This document shows positions 50,090-61,873 of a stretch of DNA of 64,000 nt, piece by piece. Below the pieces are notes generated by a model. The model saw only the letters and a list, made by a program, of their open reading frames with translations. It did no database searches and was not told the DNA's origin. Numbering within the stretch: position 1 is the first letter of the stretch; each line of letters begins with the position of its first letter. Source of the stretch: Notospermus geniculatus (Eukaryota > Nemertea > Pilidiophora > Heteronemertea > Lineidae); the NCBI GenBank assembly GCA_002633025.1, contig NMRB01000334.1, positions 282,887 through 346,886 on the forward strand, in the 5' to 3' direction. A program made the position numbers and the translations under genes.

Positions 50090-52876
50090 TACTCATTGGA
50101 CTGCACTGACGGACGGACGATGTTTGGGGCACCATGCAAGGACTAGAAAAACATACCGGTAGATGGGACATAGTTTGGTTCCCGAACCCGCCGCTAGTCG
50201 CAGAAGGGTTCGGTACAGGTGTAACGCAGGTGAGTGTTTCTGTAGCTCAGTGTTCCCCAACAATAGACGCGGCCTAGAATAGTTATTGTTGGGTGAGTTG
50301 CTGCTTAATCCGTCAGGAGGGAAACAATGAGAAAAACAAAGAAATACGGGGAACATTGATCGACGTTACACCGGCCTCGTTTGACCTTGACCTCACACAC
50401 CAAAATCTGTGTGTCTGACGTCACCGGGACATTATCTGCCCACGTGCAATACGAGGGTTTCCCCAGCCGTGTTGTTAAAAATAAACGTCAAGGTCAAACG
50501 AGGCCGTTACCGAACCCTTCTGCGACTAGCGGCGGGTTCGGAAACCAAACTAGATGGGACACCGCACCTCATTGACGGCACAGAGGATTCTCGGTGGTGC
50601 TCGTCTTCGCAGAGGTGTGTTGCTACAAGCATGGTAAGCAGGGGTCCAGTATCACTAGCAGCGAGTGTGTTCCGTCATTTGTTCACTGGAGGGAAGTGCA
50701 CTAGGTGTTTTATGCACAGAAACACTTCGTCATTTGGTGCAGGTTCTGAAAGATGCAGATTTTTTCCAACAGACAGCGAGCATACATACGCCTTTGAACT
50801 TTTTGAACAAAAATTCCAGGCTAGAGCAATTTTTGAAGTTGATTACCCCAATGCATGATGTAGATTAGATTTAAAAAATGTACTCAGTGTTGCACATAAA
50901 GAACTTTAATGCAATTCCGGTATCCCTTATTTCAATAGCGTTCGAAACACTGTCACTAGCTTATAGTGGGTAGTACACCAACATGCCAACCCTATGCCGT
51001 TTTTTTCTTGACGCCAGAAAAAAATCCTGAAAACTTGAGTGCGCTATATGGGGCATGGAGGCAAGCGTCAAAAAGCACCACAAGCTCAAATCCATCGAAC
51101 GCCAAAGATCAAACTGTTTTGATATTTGGCGTTGGGGGCGTTTGTCGGTGTTCATTGAGTTGGCGTAGTGTGCTGCAGGGTTGGTTGTGGCTTGAATCCT
51201 ACTGTTATAGTTGTGAAATGAGGAGTTTTACAGGATCACGAATTCTTGCATGTAGTCTATGATATTCTGTACATCAAATATACAATGATACCGGAACCAT
51301 ACATGACCACCGGATCCACATGTATACATGTACATGTACATGTACGTATCCTTCTTTGTGTTTTAGCCATTGGGTTAAATGATGACACCAAAAGTAATTA
51401 CGGCCTATGGGTCCGCAGGGCCTTGGCAAGATTTGTGAAAAAATCGGGTTTTGTTGATCCCGGACCATCCGATAATTATTGCTGGATGTAAATACATGTA
51501 AGCTGGATGTAAATACATGTACAAATATATTTAATGTATTGTACATGTATTTACATCATTAAAGTTGACAGTTTATTTACATGTCGATGCCCGAAACGTG
51601 GGAATGTGTCGTTCAAACATTTGGAATTGGATGCTGTTAGTATGAACGTGCCTCTGCACATCGCCGCGTTCATCATGGGCAGTTACTCGTTTCAGTTCAA
51701 ACTCCAATTTGGAGTGATTTCACCCCACTGACCGATTGCCTCCGCGTTCTTGTCTCCTTTCGTGACGTTAATCGTCCGTAATCATATCATTTGGTGAGTG
51801 ATGACGGATGTGGTGTCGGTGATGCACCAAACGGAGACATCTAAAAAGGTCGGTTTTCTAAAATTCTGTGCGATTTCGAGCTGACCATCGGAAAAGGCGG
51901 ACATCAGCAGTAGGGAAGTTTTGCAGTACGGAGCCAGCTGGTAGGTATTACACGGATACGATGTTAGTGGAGTGGCCAATTTCACTTAAAAAAGGGATCG
52001 TCGAAATATACGGTGGTAAATATTCATAGGCAGCTGATCATTCTCGGTTCGGGATCGGGTTCGGACAGTTGTGTCGTAGAACGTATTTTTATGCCTCCGA
52101 TATATGATGTCCCCAACAATACACAAGGCCGTATGCACCAAGCGAACATTATCTTGAACTCGGGTTGAGCCACAACTTTTCCATTGTCACATGCCCTGAC
52201 AAACCTGAACAATTGAAAAGTTGTGGCTCAACCTGAGTTCAAGATACTCTTCGTTGGTGCACACATCCTGAGAATATCAGGCGTTCTTACTGCTCGCTCC
52301 CTTCGTCACCGCATGCAGACAAACCCCTGAGGAAATCCGCCTGATTTGCTGGGGTACTTGGCGCACGAGAAAATGCGCCCAATCAGCGAACGCCATTCTG
52401 AGTCACCTTAAGATGACAGGCATTACACGTAGATTGTCTCGTAGTGTCACGCACAACACAGTGCTGAAGTACCTCAGCTTCCCGACCTCACCCTAACTAG
52501 AGATCAGTTACACGTATACATGTATAACGGCCCTTGTAATATTCACAGCCAAGCAGCTGACATTGTTTACGCTGACCCAGGCCGACAATTAACCTATTTA
52601 CACCGCTGGATTCAATCTAAGTTGAGTTCAGCCTACCCTACATTCATCGCACAGAATGTATATCATTCTCAGGCCACACATTCTTAGGCCACACACAGAA
52701 TGTATATCATTCTCAGGCTGTGGGAGGATGTGGTGCACACGGCCCTTAGGATTATGCGGCTGGGAGGCGTTAGATTGTATCAAGCGACGTTCAGTAAGCA
52801 CACAGATGAACGAGTGAATAGGTAAATCCCGGTTTTTACTCGGAAGCTTTTTTTTCAGACGAGAGAATAAGAAGAT
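50090..52876. other. Region between ten-cysteine genes 2 and 3
   Basis: Besides elements at 50163-50568 and about 52128-52262 (gttgtggctcaac arms), there are open stretches at 51369-51490 (LWVRRALARFVKKSG) and 51590-51731 that look protein-like but match nothing I know. ATGTACATGT repeats occur near 51320-51550. Confidence 0.5.
50163..50568. mobile_element. TIR element downstream of gene 2
   Basis: Arms ttcccgaacccgccgctagt / actagcggcgggttcgg and inner gtttgaccttgac pairs. Confidence 0.75.
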
Positions 52877-54610
52877 ATGAATTCTATGCCGATCTTGGTT
52901 TTTCTGGCGATGTTCGCCACCATCCATGCATCGGGATTTCGCAAGGAAGAGATTACCACTGTCTACGTCCCATATGGGACTTTTGATCCGGAGAAGATGG
53001 AACAAGAGAAAGTGAGACTGACGAACGAAAAGCTTGCAGGTACTATACGGGTTGGTCCAATCATTCACCCGCCGTAGTTTTACTTCCTAAAAATAAAAGT
53101 CAGCCCATTGACCAGAGGCACGAACGCCAACTACATGGTCAGGCCTCCGTTCAGAATCTCAGGGATGTCCAAAAATTATCTTTCGTCAGTCAACTAGATC
53201 GCTTGCGACCCAGATAAAATGTTACGTAGCTATATGTATACTCCCACACTAGAAAGTTTTTAAGAGATCGTCCGGCGGCTAACGGCACCGGTAATACTAA
53301 CGTAAACGTTGTTTTTTTACAGTGCGATTGTCCGTCAGACGTACATGTAGATCTACATGTAGTGTTAGCGGTCATATTAGGGAGGTTTAGAAATCAAACG
53401 ATAAACGTAAACGTTAGTGACAACGTTATTTTTGTACCGAAAATGCAATAAATCTGGTTTAATTTGTAGTATGAAAAAAAACGTTGTCGTAAAGTTTGCG
53501 TTTATCGGATTTCTAAACCTCCCTATGCGTTATAGTGTTATAAACGGGGCGATTTTAAAACTCTCGACAAGCTTTCATACATTCTTGGCGTAAAATCGAC
53601 TCCGAATTTCTTTTGCTATGCAGCGTATTGTGTCGGCCTGTAGCTTGTGTAAAATGTATCCTCTGAATCTTTCTAGAATATCCTGGTCAGTGCACTGGTG
53701 TTAACTGCACAATTGATCAAGAGTCTTCAACGATAACTTGTGTGACAGAATGGTGAGTAGGGTAATGAAACGGATCCATTTCGACGGACTGAAACTTGGA
53801 CATCAACATCAAGGGCCATATGCACGGGGCGGGCTTGAAGCATTGAGAAAAGTCAGACTACTAGTATAATGAAAGTGTGGCTGAAGTCCGACCCGTGCAT
53901 ACGGCCCCAGGTCACCATGACTGGAAACTAACAGCTTGGTAGTTAAAATGTTCTCCATTTTACCATGGTAAATGGTAATTCTGAACGGTAAAAGAAGGTT
54001 TACCATGGTGAAAGCCAATTATACCATGGTGAACTGTCCTTTACCGTTCAGAATTACAGTACATGTCACCATGGTAAAATGAAGATTTTCATTAAGGTCA
54101 GGGGTCTGTTTTATAAAGTGGCTTTTGCTAATGGTACCTTCAACCAAATGGAAAATGCTTTGAAGTTAATGGTACCATTAGCTTAAAGTCGCTTTATGAA
54201 ACAGGCCCCAGGATAGGGGACTGAGACACTTTCCTCCCTGCTACCAGTAACTCTGAGCTTTTTAGCTGCCCAAAAGCATCGTACGTGGGTGGAGACACCT
54301 CACCTTACTTGCCAGCAAACTGTACCAGTCATTCGGCATTTTCAGACCCATACAGCGTTTCGGGGTTTTTTTCAGGTGTGACCCCTACATTTACGAGAGC
54401 CAAAGGTGTGCCCATGTTCTATCTGCTTCCGAAGCAACACCGTGTTACTACGAATACACGCCGGCTGTAAGTGGCGCCAAGTACCCCGGGTGTTGTGAGG
54501 TTTACGAAAGCTTCTGTCGCGGTGACCCCGGGTTCGACGAGTCACAGTTGCCAAAATATTCCTTCGACGAGATTCTGGAGTGTAGCAATACACCAATTCG
54601 CATTGCGTAA
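52877..54610 (+). CDS. Ten-cysteine secreted protein, gene 3
   Basis: Exons 52877-53039, 53677-53752, 54376-54610; 474 bases, 157 aa. Signal peptide MNSMPILVFLAMFATIHASG, a charged stretch with DPEKMEQEKVRLTNEKLAG, then QCTGVNC, ITC, EWCDPYIYESQRC, TPCYY, KYPGCCEVYESFCRGDPGF, DESQLPKYS and LEC. Splice phases are 1 and 2 with donors GTACTA and GTGAGT. Same fold plan as gene 2 though strongly diverged, so the family is old. Secreted, probably stabilised by five disulfides; role unknown. Confidence 0.85.
53812..54206. mobile_element. Three small MITEs in the last intron of gene 3
   Basis: About 53812-53910 (ggccatatgcacggg and complement), 53945-54085 (attttaccatggtaaa and complement) and 54105-54206 (tgttttataaagtgg and complement). 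The first has a relative at 63731-63862. Confidence 0.7.
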
Positions 54611-56332
54611 ATACATTTAGGCCTACATGTACATGCATAATACATGTACAATGTTCAGTGTATTCTAGAACGACGGAAATGTACATAGGCGCCTACATGT
54701 ACATGTACATGTATACGCCGTCGATCACTGTATATCATGTAGATCTGCATACCGAAATACACACAATCATAGATTCGATAACTGTTATTTCTTGTTTTTT
54801 TTGGCTTTGCCCCCAGAATTGTTAATTCCTAAGCTTTCCCTGTAACTTACATGTTACATTCGATTTCTCCTTTGTAGAACAAAATCGTTTTTTTTTTGTA
54901 GAGAAGCAACGTTTTCATTACATCCGGAACAGAAGCTCTTCGAATATTCATATATTTATAGTAGGCTATTTCTTTAGTATTTCCAGCGTTTCTCCTTTGA
55001 ATGTTCTCAGATAATAATTCCGACTCATCATTTTTCCGGTATACATTTTTGGGTCGTATTCATAAAGCGGTTCTATCTTTAGAACCGTCTTTGGCCAGTT
55101 CCAAGTGTACTGGTGAAGCACACTTGGAACCGGCCTAAGACGGTTCTAATGATAGAACCGCTTTATGAATACGACCCATAGAATCTAGCTGGGACAAATC
55201 TAAGCTACATGTACTTGTCGCTCCTTGAAATGATTCTGGACTCGCAGCTGGGGGTTCCGCCTAAAGCAAGGTTCACTGGCACACGGATCCGATCCGTTTC
55301 CAGTCCGTTTGCCCCTAGTTTTCCGGATACGACAACGCTGAAGTCCATTTGGTAGATTTTTTACGGACATGAACCGGGCCAATTCCGTGTGCCAATCCTT
55401 GCGGGTTCATTGCATGGCACGCGGATTTTGTCCGGGTCCGTAAAAACAGATCAAATGGATATGGGCTTTTGCGTATCCGGAAAACAAGGGGCAAACGGAC
55501 TGAAAACGGACCGGATTCGTGCGCCAGTGAACCTCGCTAAAAAGTGCGTTTCATCCACGTCACGTCGAATGGCAAAGCAACATGTACCGCATCGTAATCT
55601 TTTCCAACGGAGGGCTTGTGCTTATCCAGGCCGTCCCTGCCATAAATCCACCATGCTGTAATTATTTACTACCTTGCTAGTAAATATTTTCTACCATGGC
55701 AGTAAATAATTATTACCTAGGTAAGAATTATATACTACCATGGTAATATTTAATTCATACCTACATGTAGGTAATAATGATTTACTACCTTGGTAATATT
55801 TAATTCTTACCTAGGCAATAATTATTTACTACCATGTACATATGTAGGTAAGAATTCGTACTTCCGTTTTCCGAATTATTACCCAGGTAAGAATTAAATA
55901 TTACCATGGTAGTAAATAATTATTACCTAGGTAAATACATGTATTACCTAGGTAATAATTATTTACTACCATGGTAGAAAATATTTACTAGCATGGTAGT
56001 AAATAATTACAGCATGGTGGATTTATGGCAGGGGCGGCTTGCGATATGTGCTGCTACCTGTACTTGCGGTGGCTCCTATTCGAGTCGACAGCATAATGAA
56101 CAATATCATAAGGAATCTCGGTGCCAAACCATGATTTTATTACGACACGTGTATCTTGTGAAAGTACAACGTACAGGCCTATACATCTTCACCTGCACTA
56201 CATGTAGACCTACATGTACATTGTACATGAACAAGAAAGACCAGAAAGAACGAAAGATACAACATTCCAGCAAACCTGCATGTAGGCCTAATGCTTTTCG
56301 TCCTCACGTAGGCCCCGTGTACATTAGGCACT
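54611..56332. other. Region between convergent genes 3 and 4
   Basis: No coding exon seen. Contains a MITE at about 55049-55182 (gggtcgtattcataaagcgg arms), copies of the aaagcaaggttcattggcac family at about 55262-55540, and the long palindrome at 55635-56033. Confidence 0.65.
55635..56033. repeat. Long palindromic element of 'taccatggtag / cctaggtaa' units
   Basis: Outer arms ctgccataaatccaccatgc and complement; inside, alternating accatggtagtaaataatta and attacctaggtaa make a multiply self-complementary block of about 400 bases. Confidence 0.88.
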
Positions 56333-59105
56333 TCATTTATCCATTGGGACTGGATTTCTACGACAATACTCAAGCTCTTCTTCCGTATATTTGGGCAACT
56401 TCGACTCCTTGAACTCGGGTTCACCGCGGCAGATGGTAGTGAAAACATCACAACACTTCGGGTGCTCGGCACCAGGCACGGCTGGTGTGAGATCAAAGTA
56501 GCATGCCGTGTACGCAGATGCCGCTAAAATTTGAGCACATCTTTCTCGTTGGTATCTGTACGGGTAACACCTAGAAAAAATAGTAACATTTGAATCATGG
56601 ATCTGAACGGACGGTAGACGATGGAAGTGAGGGTGGGTATACACTACACGCGATTCGCCCAACGCATGCGACGGTTCTTTGTCATTTCATGCCGCAATGC
56701 CTCCCAAACAAAAGCGATTCGCGTGCGATGCCAAATCGCTTCTAGTGTGCACGGCGTTTTTATCGCGGCGATTTTAACGCTGTTGGCGATATCGCATCCA
56801 AAACGCCCGTCAAAATGCCAAAAACGCCAACAGCGGGTGACATCGCCAGCGAGAGAAAAAAGCCATGGTAAAACTCGCCGGCGGGAAATCGCTATAACGC
56901 TTCGGCGACAAAATCTCTGGTGAAATCATCAATCGCGGCGAGATGCGATATCGCTCTTCAGATCGCCAGTGAAAATGACCGAAAAGCCACGAGCGATGCC
57001 TATCGCTGTAGCGGCAAAAAAGCCATGTCTTCACATTGCTATTTTGTCGCAAGGGATGAAGAATCGCCCGTGAAAAGTGAAATCGGCGATAACCAGCTAG
57101 TGAAAACAGTCGATCGACCTACGGTGCGATATCCGTTTTTACTGAGCGCTAAAAAAGTGGCGATAAAAACGCCCGTCAAACCGGCCCTTTGACGGGCGTT
57201 TTTATCGCGGCGATTTCAACGCTGTTGGCGATATCGCATCCAAAACGCCCGTGAAAACGCCAAAAATGCCAACAGCGGGTGGCATCGCCAGCGAGAGAAA
57301 AAAGCCATGGTAAAACTCGATCAACAGTCGATCGACCTACGGAGCGATATCCGTTTTTACTGAGCGTTAAAAAAGTGGCGATTATCGCGGCGATAAAAAC
57401 GCCCGTCAAACCGGCCCTTAAACTAGGCTTAAGTCTACTGTTAGGAGCTACCTGTATGGGGGGGGGCATTGGACTCTGTGACACTGATTTACAATTCATC
57501 CGACCCCGCCATCTGCCATAACAGGGTGTGTTTCAAAAAGTTTTTCGTCCGGCACCAGAAAATATTCACCATTCTTTTGTCTGCTAGTGAAAGGTTGTTT
57601 CTTGAAACTTTACAATAGTCATGTCAGATCTAGGTAGCATGGAGTTCTAAATTATGGCACTGGAAACTAACTGATCTATTAACCCTTTAAAGTCTGACAG
57701 CAGAAAGCAGTTTTGGTATCAGACGGAACGATAGATTTTGCTGGTAAGCTCAATAGTTTTTGATACCCTACTTCAAATGAGTGTACACTATACATCCCAG
57801 ATGGAGAAACTAACACATGTAGTTAAAGGTCTATATTATCAAATGCTACATTTGATTTTTGGAAAGTCAATGGCACAAATCTTTGTGATCATTTCAGAGT
57901 TAACTTTTGCCCCATTTTCTTGGGTGACCAATTTTGAAACACACCCAACAGTGGAAACGGAGAGCATTTTACAGTGACGATCAAATCACCATCAGCTTCA
58001 TCGGATGAAATATCAACAGGCCTTACACAAGACTTGAGGTAGCTTACTCACCATTCAATGACGCATCGTACATTTGAATAACGCCTATTGTATGTGCAGG
58101 TGACGCCTGTGCACTTTTTTTTCGATTCTATAAAAATGGATAGAAAATAACACATTTTTAGTTCATATTCAAGACACGGAGAGTTGACTAGGGCTATGAG
58201 AAAATCGCACAAACAATGGGTCATATGAATAAAGACTAGTAAAAGCTTTTACTTGAATTTTGCAATACAAGTGCACTAGGCAATGCTGTACAAATCTCAA
58301 GTAAAAGCATTTGCTAGTCTTTATTCATATGACCCAATGGACAAAAGAGGCGCGTCTTACCGTAGTTGGCGCTGGTTTTTGTCATAATAGGAGTTTTCAC
58401 AAAGCCCCCGAAACGCCAACGCGAACGTCTATCCTTTTGTTCGGCGCCTTCTTCGCGGCATCGAACAATGGGATTGGCGCTCGCGTTCGGGGGCTTTGCG
58501 AAAATTACAGTTTTCGCAAAGCCCCCGAAACGCGAACGCGAACGTCTATCCTTTTTTTCGGTGCTCTCTTCATGGCATCGAACAATGGATTTGGCGTTCG
58601 CTTTGGCATTTCGGGGGCTTCGCGAAAACTCCGACCCTATTCTCTAAGGGTTGGTTCATACTCCGTCCGGATTTTACGCCGACTATGATCAATTTCAATG
58701 TGTGTGCACATTCACGCCTTGGAAACCTGCGATCAGTTTCATGCGCTTGACGGTCCGCGAGCAAGTATGAATTAGCCTTAATGATACACCTACGTACTTG
58801 TATATCAACCATGGTCATTACCAGTTCGCCGAAGAGAGCCATCTCTTAACCAAAGCCCCGAGGCTAGAAGAATGTCGTGTTTTTTCGTGCAGAGAGTAAA
58901 AAGTGGTGAAAGTTGTATTTTGCCCCAAACAAACGACAAAGAATTTACCTTCAAGTAATCGATTCCTTATTCTCACTTTCTCTTCCTCGACCTTCTGTGG
59001 ATCGTCGGTGTTGATCCGAATGGTGACCCGCCGAGAGTTGGTGTATCCGCTTCCGTAACTACTGGCGACCATCGCCAAGAAAATCAAGATCGGCAGGGAG
59101 GACAT
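56333..59105 (-). CDS. Ten-cysteine secreted protein, gene 4
   Basis: Exons on the minus strand 59105-58949, 58127-58052, 56570-56333; 471 bases, 156 aa. Signal peptide MSSLPILIFLAMVASSYGSG, then INTDDPQKVEEEKVRIRNRL, KCTGVTC, VRC, EWCYPYRYQRERC, TACYF, HPKCCDVFTTICRGEPEF, KESKLPKYT, EYC. The middle exon was found by its 76-base length, phases (1 and 2) and the CTGVTC motif. Donors GTAAAT and GTGAGT. It is convergent with gene 3. Confidence 0.85.
56650..57430. mobile_element. Nested inverted-repeat elements in intron 2 of gene 4
   Basis: Repeated blocks gacgggcgtttttatcgcgg and complement, aaacgccaacagcgggtg twice, and cagtcgatcgacctacgg twice show at least two related elements, one inside the other. 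Style resembles the array at 35145-36498 (cg-rich, serial). Confidence 0.7.
58222..58338. mobile_element. Hairpin MITE 'gggtcatatgaataaagacta'
   Basis: Ends gggtcatatgaataaagac and complement, inner aagcttttacttga pair. A relative is nested at 18355-18478. Lies in intron 1 of gene 4, next to two gagttttcgcaaagcccccg elements. Confidence 0.8.
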
Positions 59106-61873
59106 ACCGGTATCTTGTTTCAGTCTGAAAAGAGAAGTTACCAATATATTGGATTTTCAATCTGAAAAGTGACTTCGAGGGAGATCTGAAATCGACAAAG
59201 AAGCAGATCGTTTCCGATATTGGCCTATACCTACCAGGTCCCTTGCTACAAACCTTGCTGTACCTTGCTGTCGATGTTGGACTGGCCCTTCCGATATCCG
59301 GCTCGTAAGTCAACTCCAAACCAGCCGAGGCCTTGGATATGTTGGTTCATTTAAAGTACTAATCTTCTCTTATTATCTAATTATTTGGAAATCGTGTTTG
59401 TGCGCACATAGTCAGGAGCCATGAAACTAGGGCAGGAAATGGGGATCATCATGCTGCAGTAAATTGCATCCAAATCACTGTTCACTGCTACTTGACATAC
59501 AGCTCATAAAAACCACAGGCTGACAGACCGTACCACTCATTTGATTCTCACCAGTCTATCTGGCCTGACGCCCATATCTATGTTGAATCCATCACATTTC
59601 CCGTTTCTGAGGAGCTCAGAGCCGCAGCCAATCATCGGTGTGCGATGGCTAATCGACGTGCCAATCAAAATCCGTGTTACAAATGTGTGCGGGAAGAGAA
59701 GAAAAGTGCTGAACGGCGAAGTTTTGATTGGCTTGGACGCGGAGTATAGGGGTCATATCTATATAATAATGCTGGAAGTCGGCTCAATAAAGTCACACTT
59801 AGAAGCTTTGCTTTGTCTTGAAATTCGGCATGATGATAGAGGATACCATATCCTGATGCAACGGGTGGTTGATTTTGCAAAGAGAACTTTGTTGTGGTCT
59901 CAATTTTACTTTTTTGAGCAGTGTTGTTCGATTGCTTTCTAAATTCTCCCTACTGCACCACCTTCTGTGCACCTATTCCACCAGGGCCGGGCATTCCATC
60001 CTCGGTTCAATCACAATTGCCGGTCGCCACGGGTAGTTGCTAGTTCATTTATAATTTATGAACGCAAAAGATGGCCTTGTGTAATTTGGACAAGATGGTA
60101 CCACTGGGCAAGCGAGATTGAATATTTTCCATTAGGATGCTTGTGCTGCCTTCTGTAGAACCTTGCGGTGGCTCTTCCGGGCCGGGCTTCCGGGTCTAGG
60201 CCGATAGTAGGAGGCACTTCATCGAAACGGAACTTCTGATAAAGTACACTCTTGATTAGTGGTAAGCTGGCATTCAGGCATTCTCACCAATCACACTACT
60301 TTTTTAAAATTGTTCAAATTTGTCACGGATTTTTCACCCCTTTCCTCTCACTTAATCTATTGACTCTTAACGCATATTCAAATCATTTGTGGTCAAAGCG
60401 TGTCCCGAATAAAGAAACTTGAATTATTTCGCCGGCTTCGGGTTCTTTGCATGATTTGTTTAGAAATTTTCGAGGTTATTTTTGAGGACGCCTTCTGATT
60501 TGTCATATTAAATCACATGACCTCAGTGCACACAATGCTTTAGTAAAAATGGCCGCCATTCTTTTCATCACTTGAGAAGTTCGGCGCGCTGTGATACCGT
60601 TACTAACCCTTCGTCGTCAGGTAAGGTACGATACTTCAACTCATTCTTTTATGTGCAGCAACAGTCTCCATGCCCAATTGATAACTAAGATCATTCAAAT
60701 ACGTAGATTCGAACAGTCTTGTCGAGCAGTCCTGATTGGTGTGTACACTCACGAGCACCGACTGTGACCGGTACATGTACGGTCTACATCGTGTGTGTAT
60801 GTAATGAACTCGGTCACCATAATAAACATGGCGTACCGCTTTATGCAAGCCTGGTTCCTCTGGCCATCGATGGTGGCGCTGAATGATATTCACAATGCCG
60901 TCTGTAGTAGGCCAATGGAACCAGGCTAACATCCTCTGCCTGGGGCCAGGAGACAGAGCAGTGCGATGTACGTTGATCACATACATTTTTCATATCGATG
61001 ATTCATGGATGGATGGGTCGTGGTTTTTGAAATTTTGGTATATCCGTAGTGCATACGTCATGTACCAGCTATACTTTCATCCACCTCAAAACAAAGGGAA
61101 CTAATCTGCCTAAATTCCCTCTAACACCAGCGAACCATTATTGCTGTTTGACTTGCATCATATTTTTATTTTTCCGCATCACACATACAGGAAACACGAG
61201 AAAAGCGAAAGATACGGTACACTAAAAATTTGCCGATGTAACGTTTTTGAATGTTCCCCATCTGAGTGTTCCCCTACTAATAGTCGACGGAATAAGCTGC
61301 GACTTGACAAAATGGGGACACACAGACAAACGTGTCGATCTATCTGCCAGCATTTCCCGAACAGAAAGGGGAAACACTGGCAGATGTGACACCAGCACAG
61401 TGCAGGAAAGGTGTTCTCTTCGGTGACATTCGTCGCCCAGAGCTAAATTACTAGTGAGGTTTCGCAAATCTGACGGAAGACGAAGTACGAAATACGAAAT
61501 TGGACTTCATTTCCATGACGATGTATTTCAGGAGATGGTTGCTACCAGAAATATCGCCTGCTGCAAGAGAGTCTTTTAGCGTACCGATAGAGTTACGATA
61601 TTTATTAAACTTTGGAATTCATCTTTCGTTTCCACGTCGTGGATACGAAGTGAAGATTTAAAAATTCAAAATGTACCGTAACTCTCTCGGTCTTACATGA
61701 TGTGTTATAAAAGACGCACTGGCAGCAGTGACATTTGTGGTAGCAACCATCTCCAGAAACAGATGAGGTCCTGGAAATGAAGTTGAATTTCGTATTTCGT
61801 CTTTAGTCAGATTTGCAAAACCTCCCTACTATTAGATCGATTGCACACACGTACATTACATTTACGGGGTTTT
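59106..61873. other. Region between genes 4 and 5
   Basis: I recognise no exon of a known family. A 133-codon open frame at 59541-59942 has no splice or homology support. About 60240-60430 ends in aataaagaaacttgaatt, like a retroposon 3' end. About 60545-60720 repeats intron sequence of iGluR-like B (38140-38330). A MITE of the gaggtttcgcaaatctgacg family occupies 61453-61829. Confidence 0.55.

Noticed and set aside
59541-59942. 133-codon open frame between genes 4 and 5
   Set aside because: No signal peptide, domain or splice context; composition is like the surrounding non-coding DNA.
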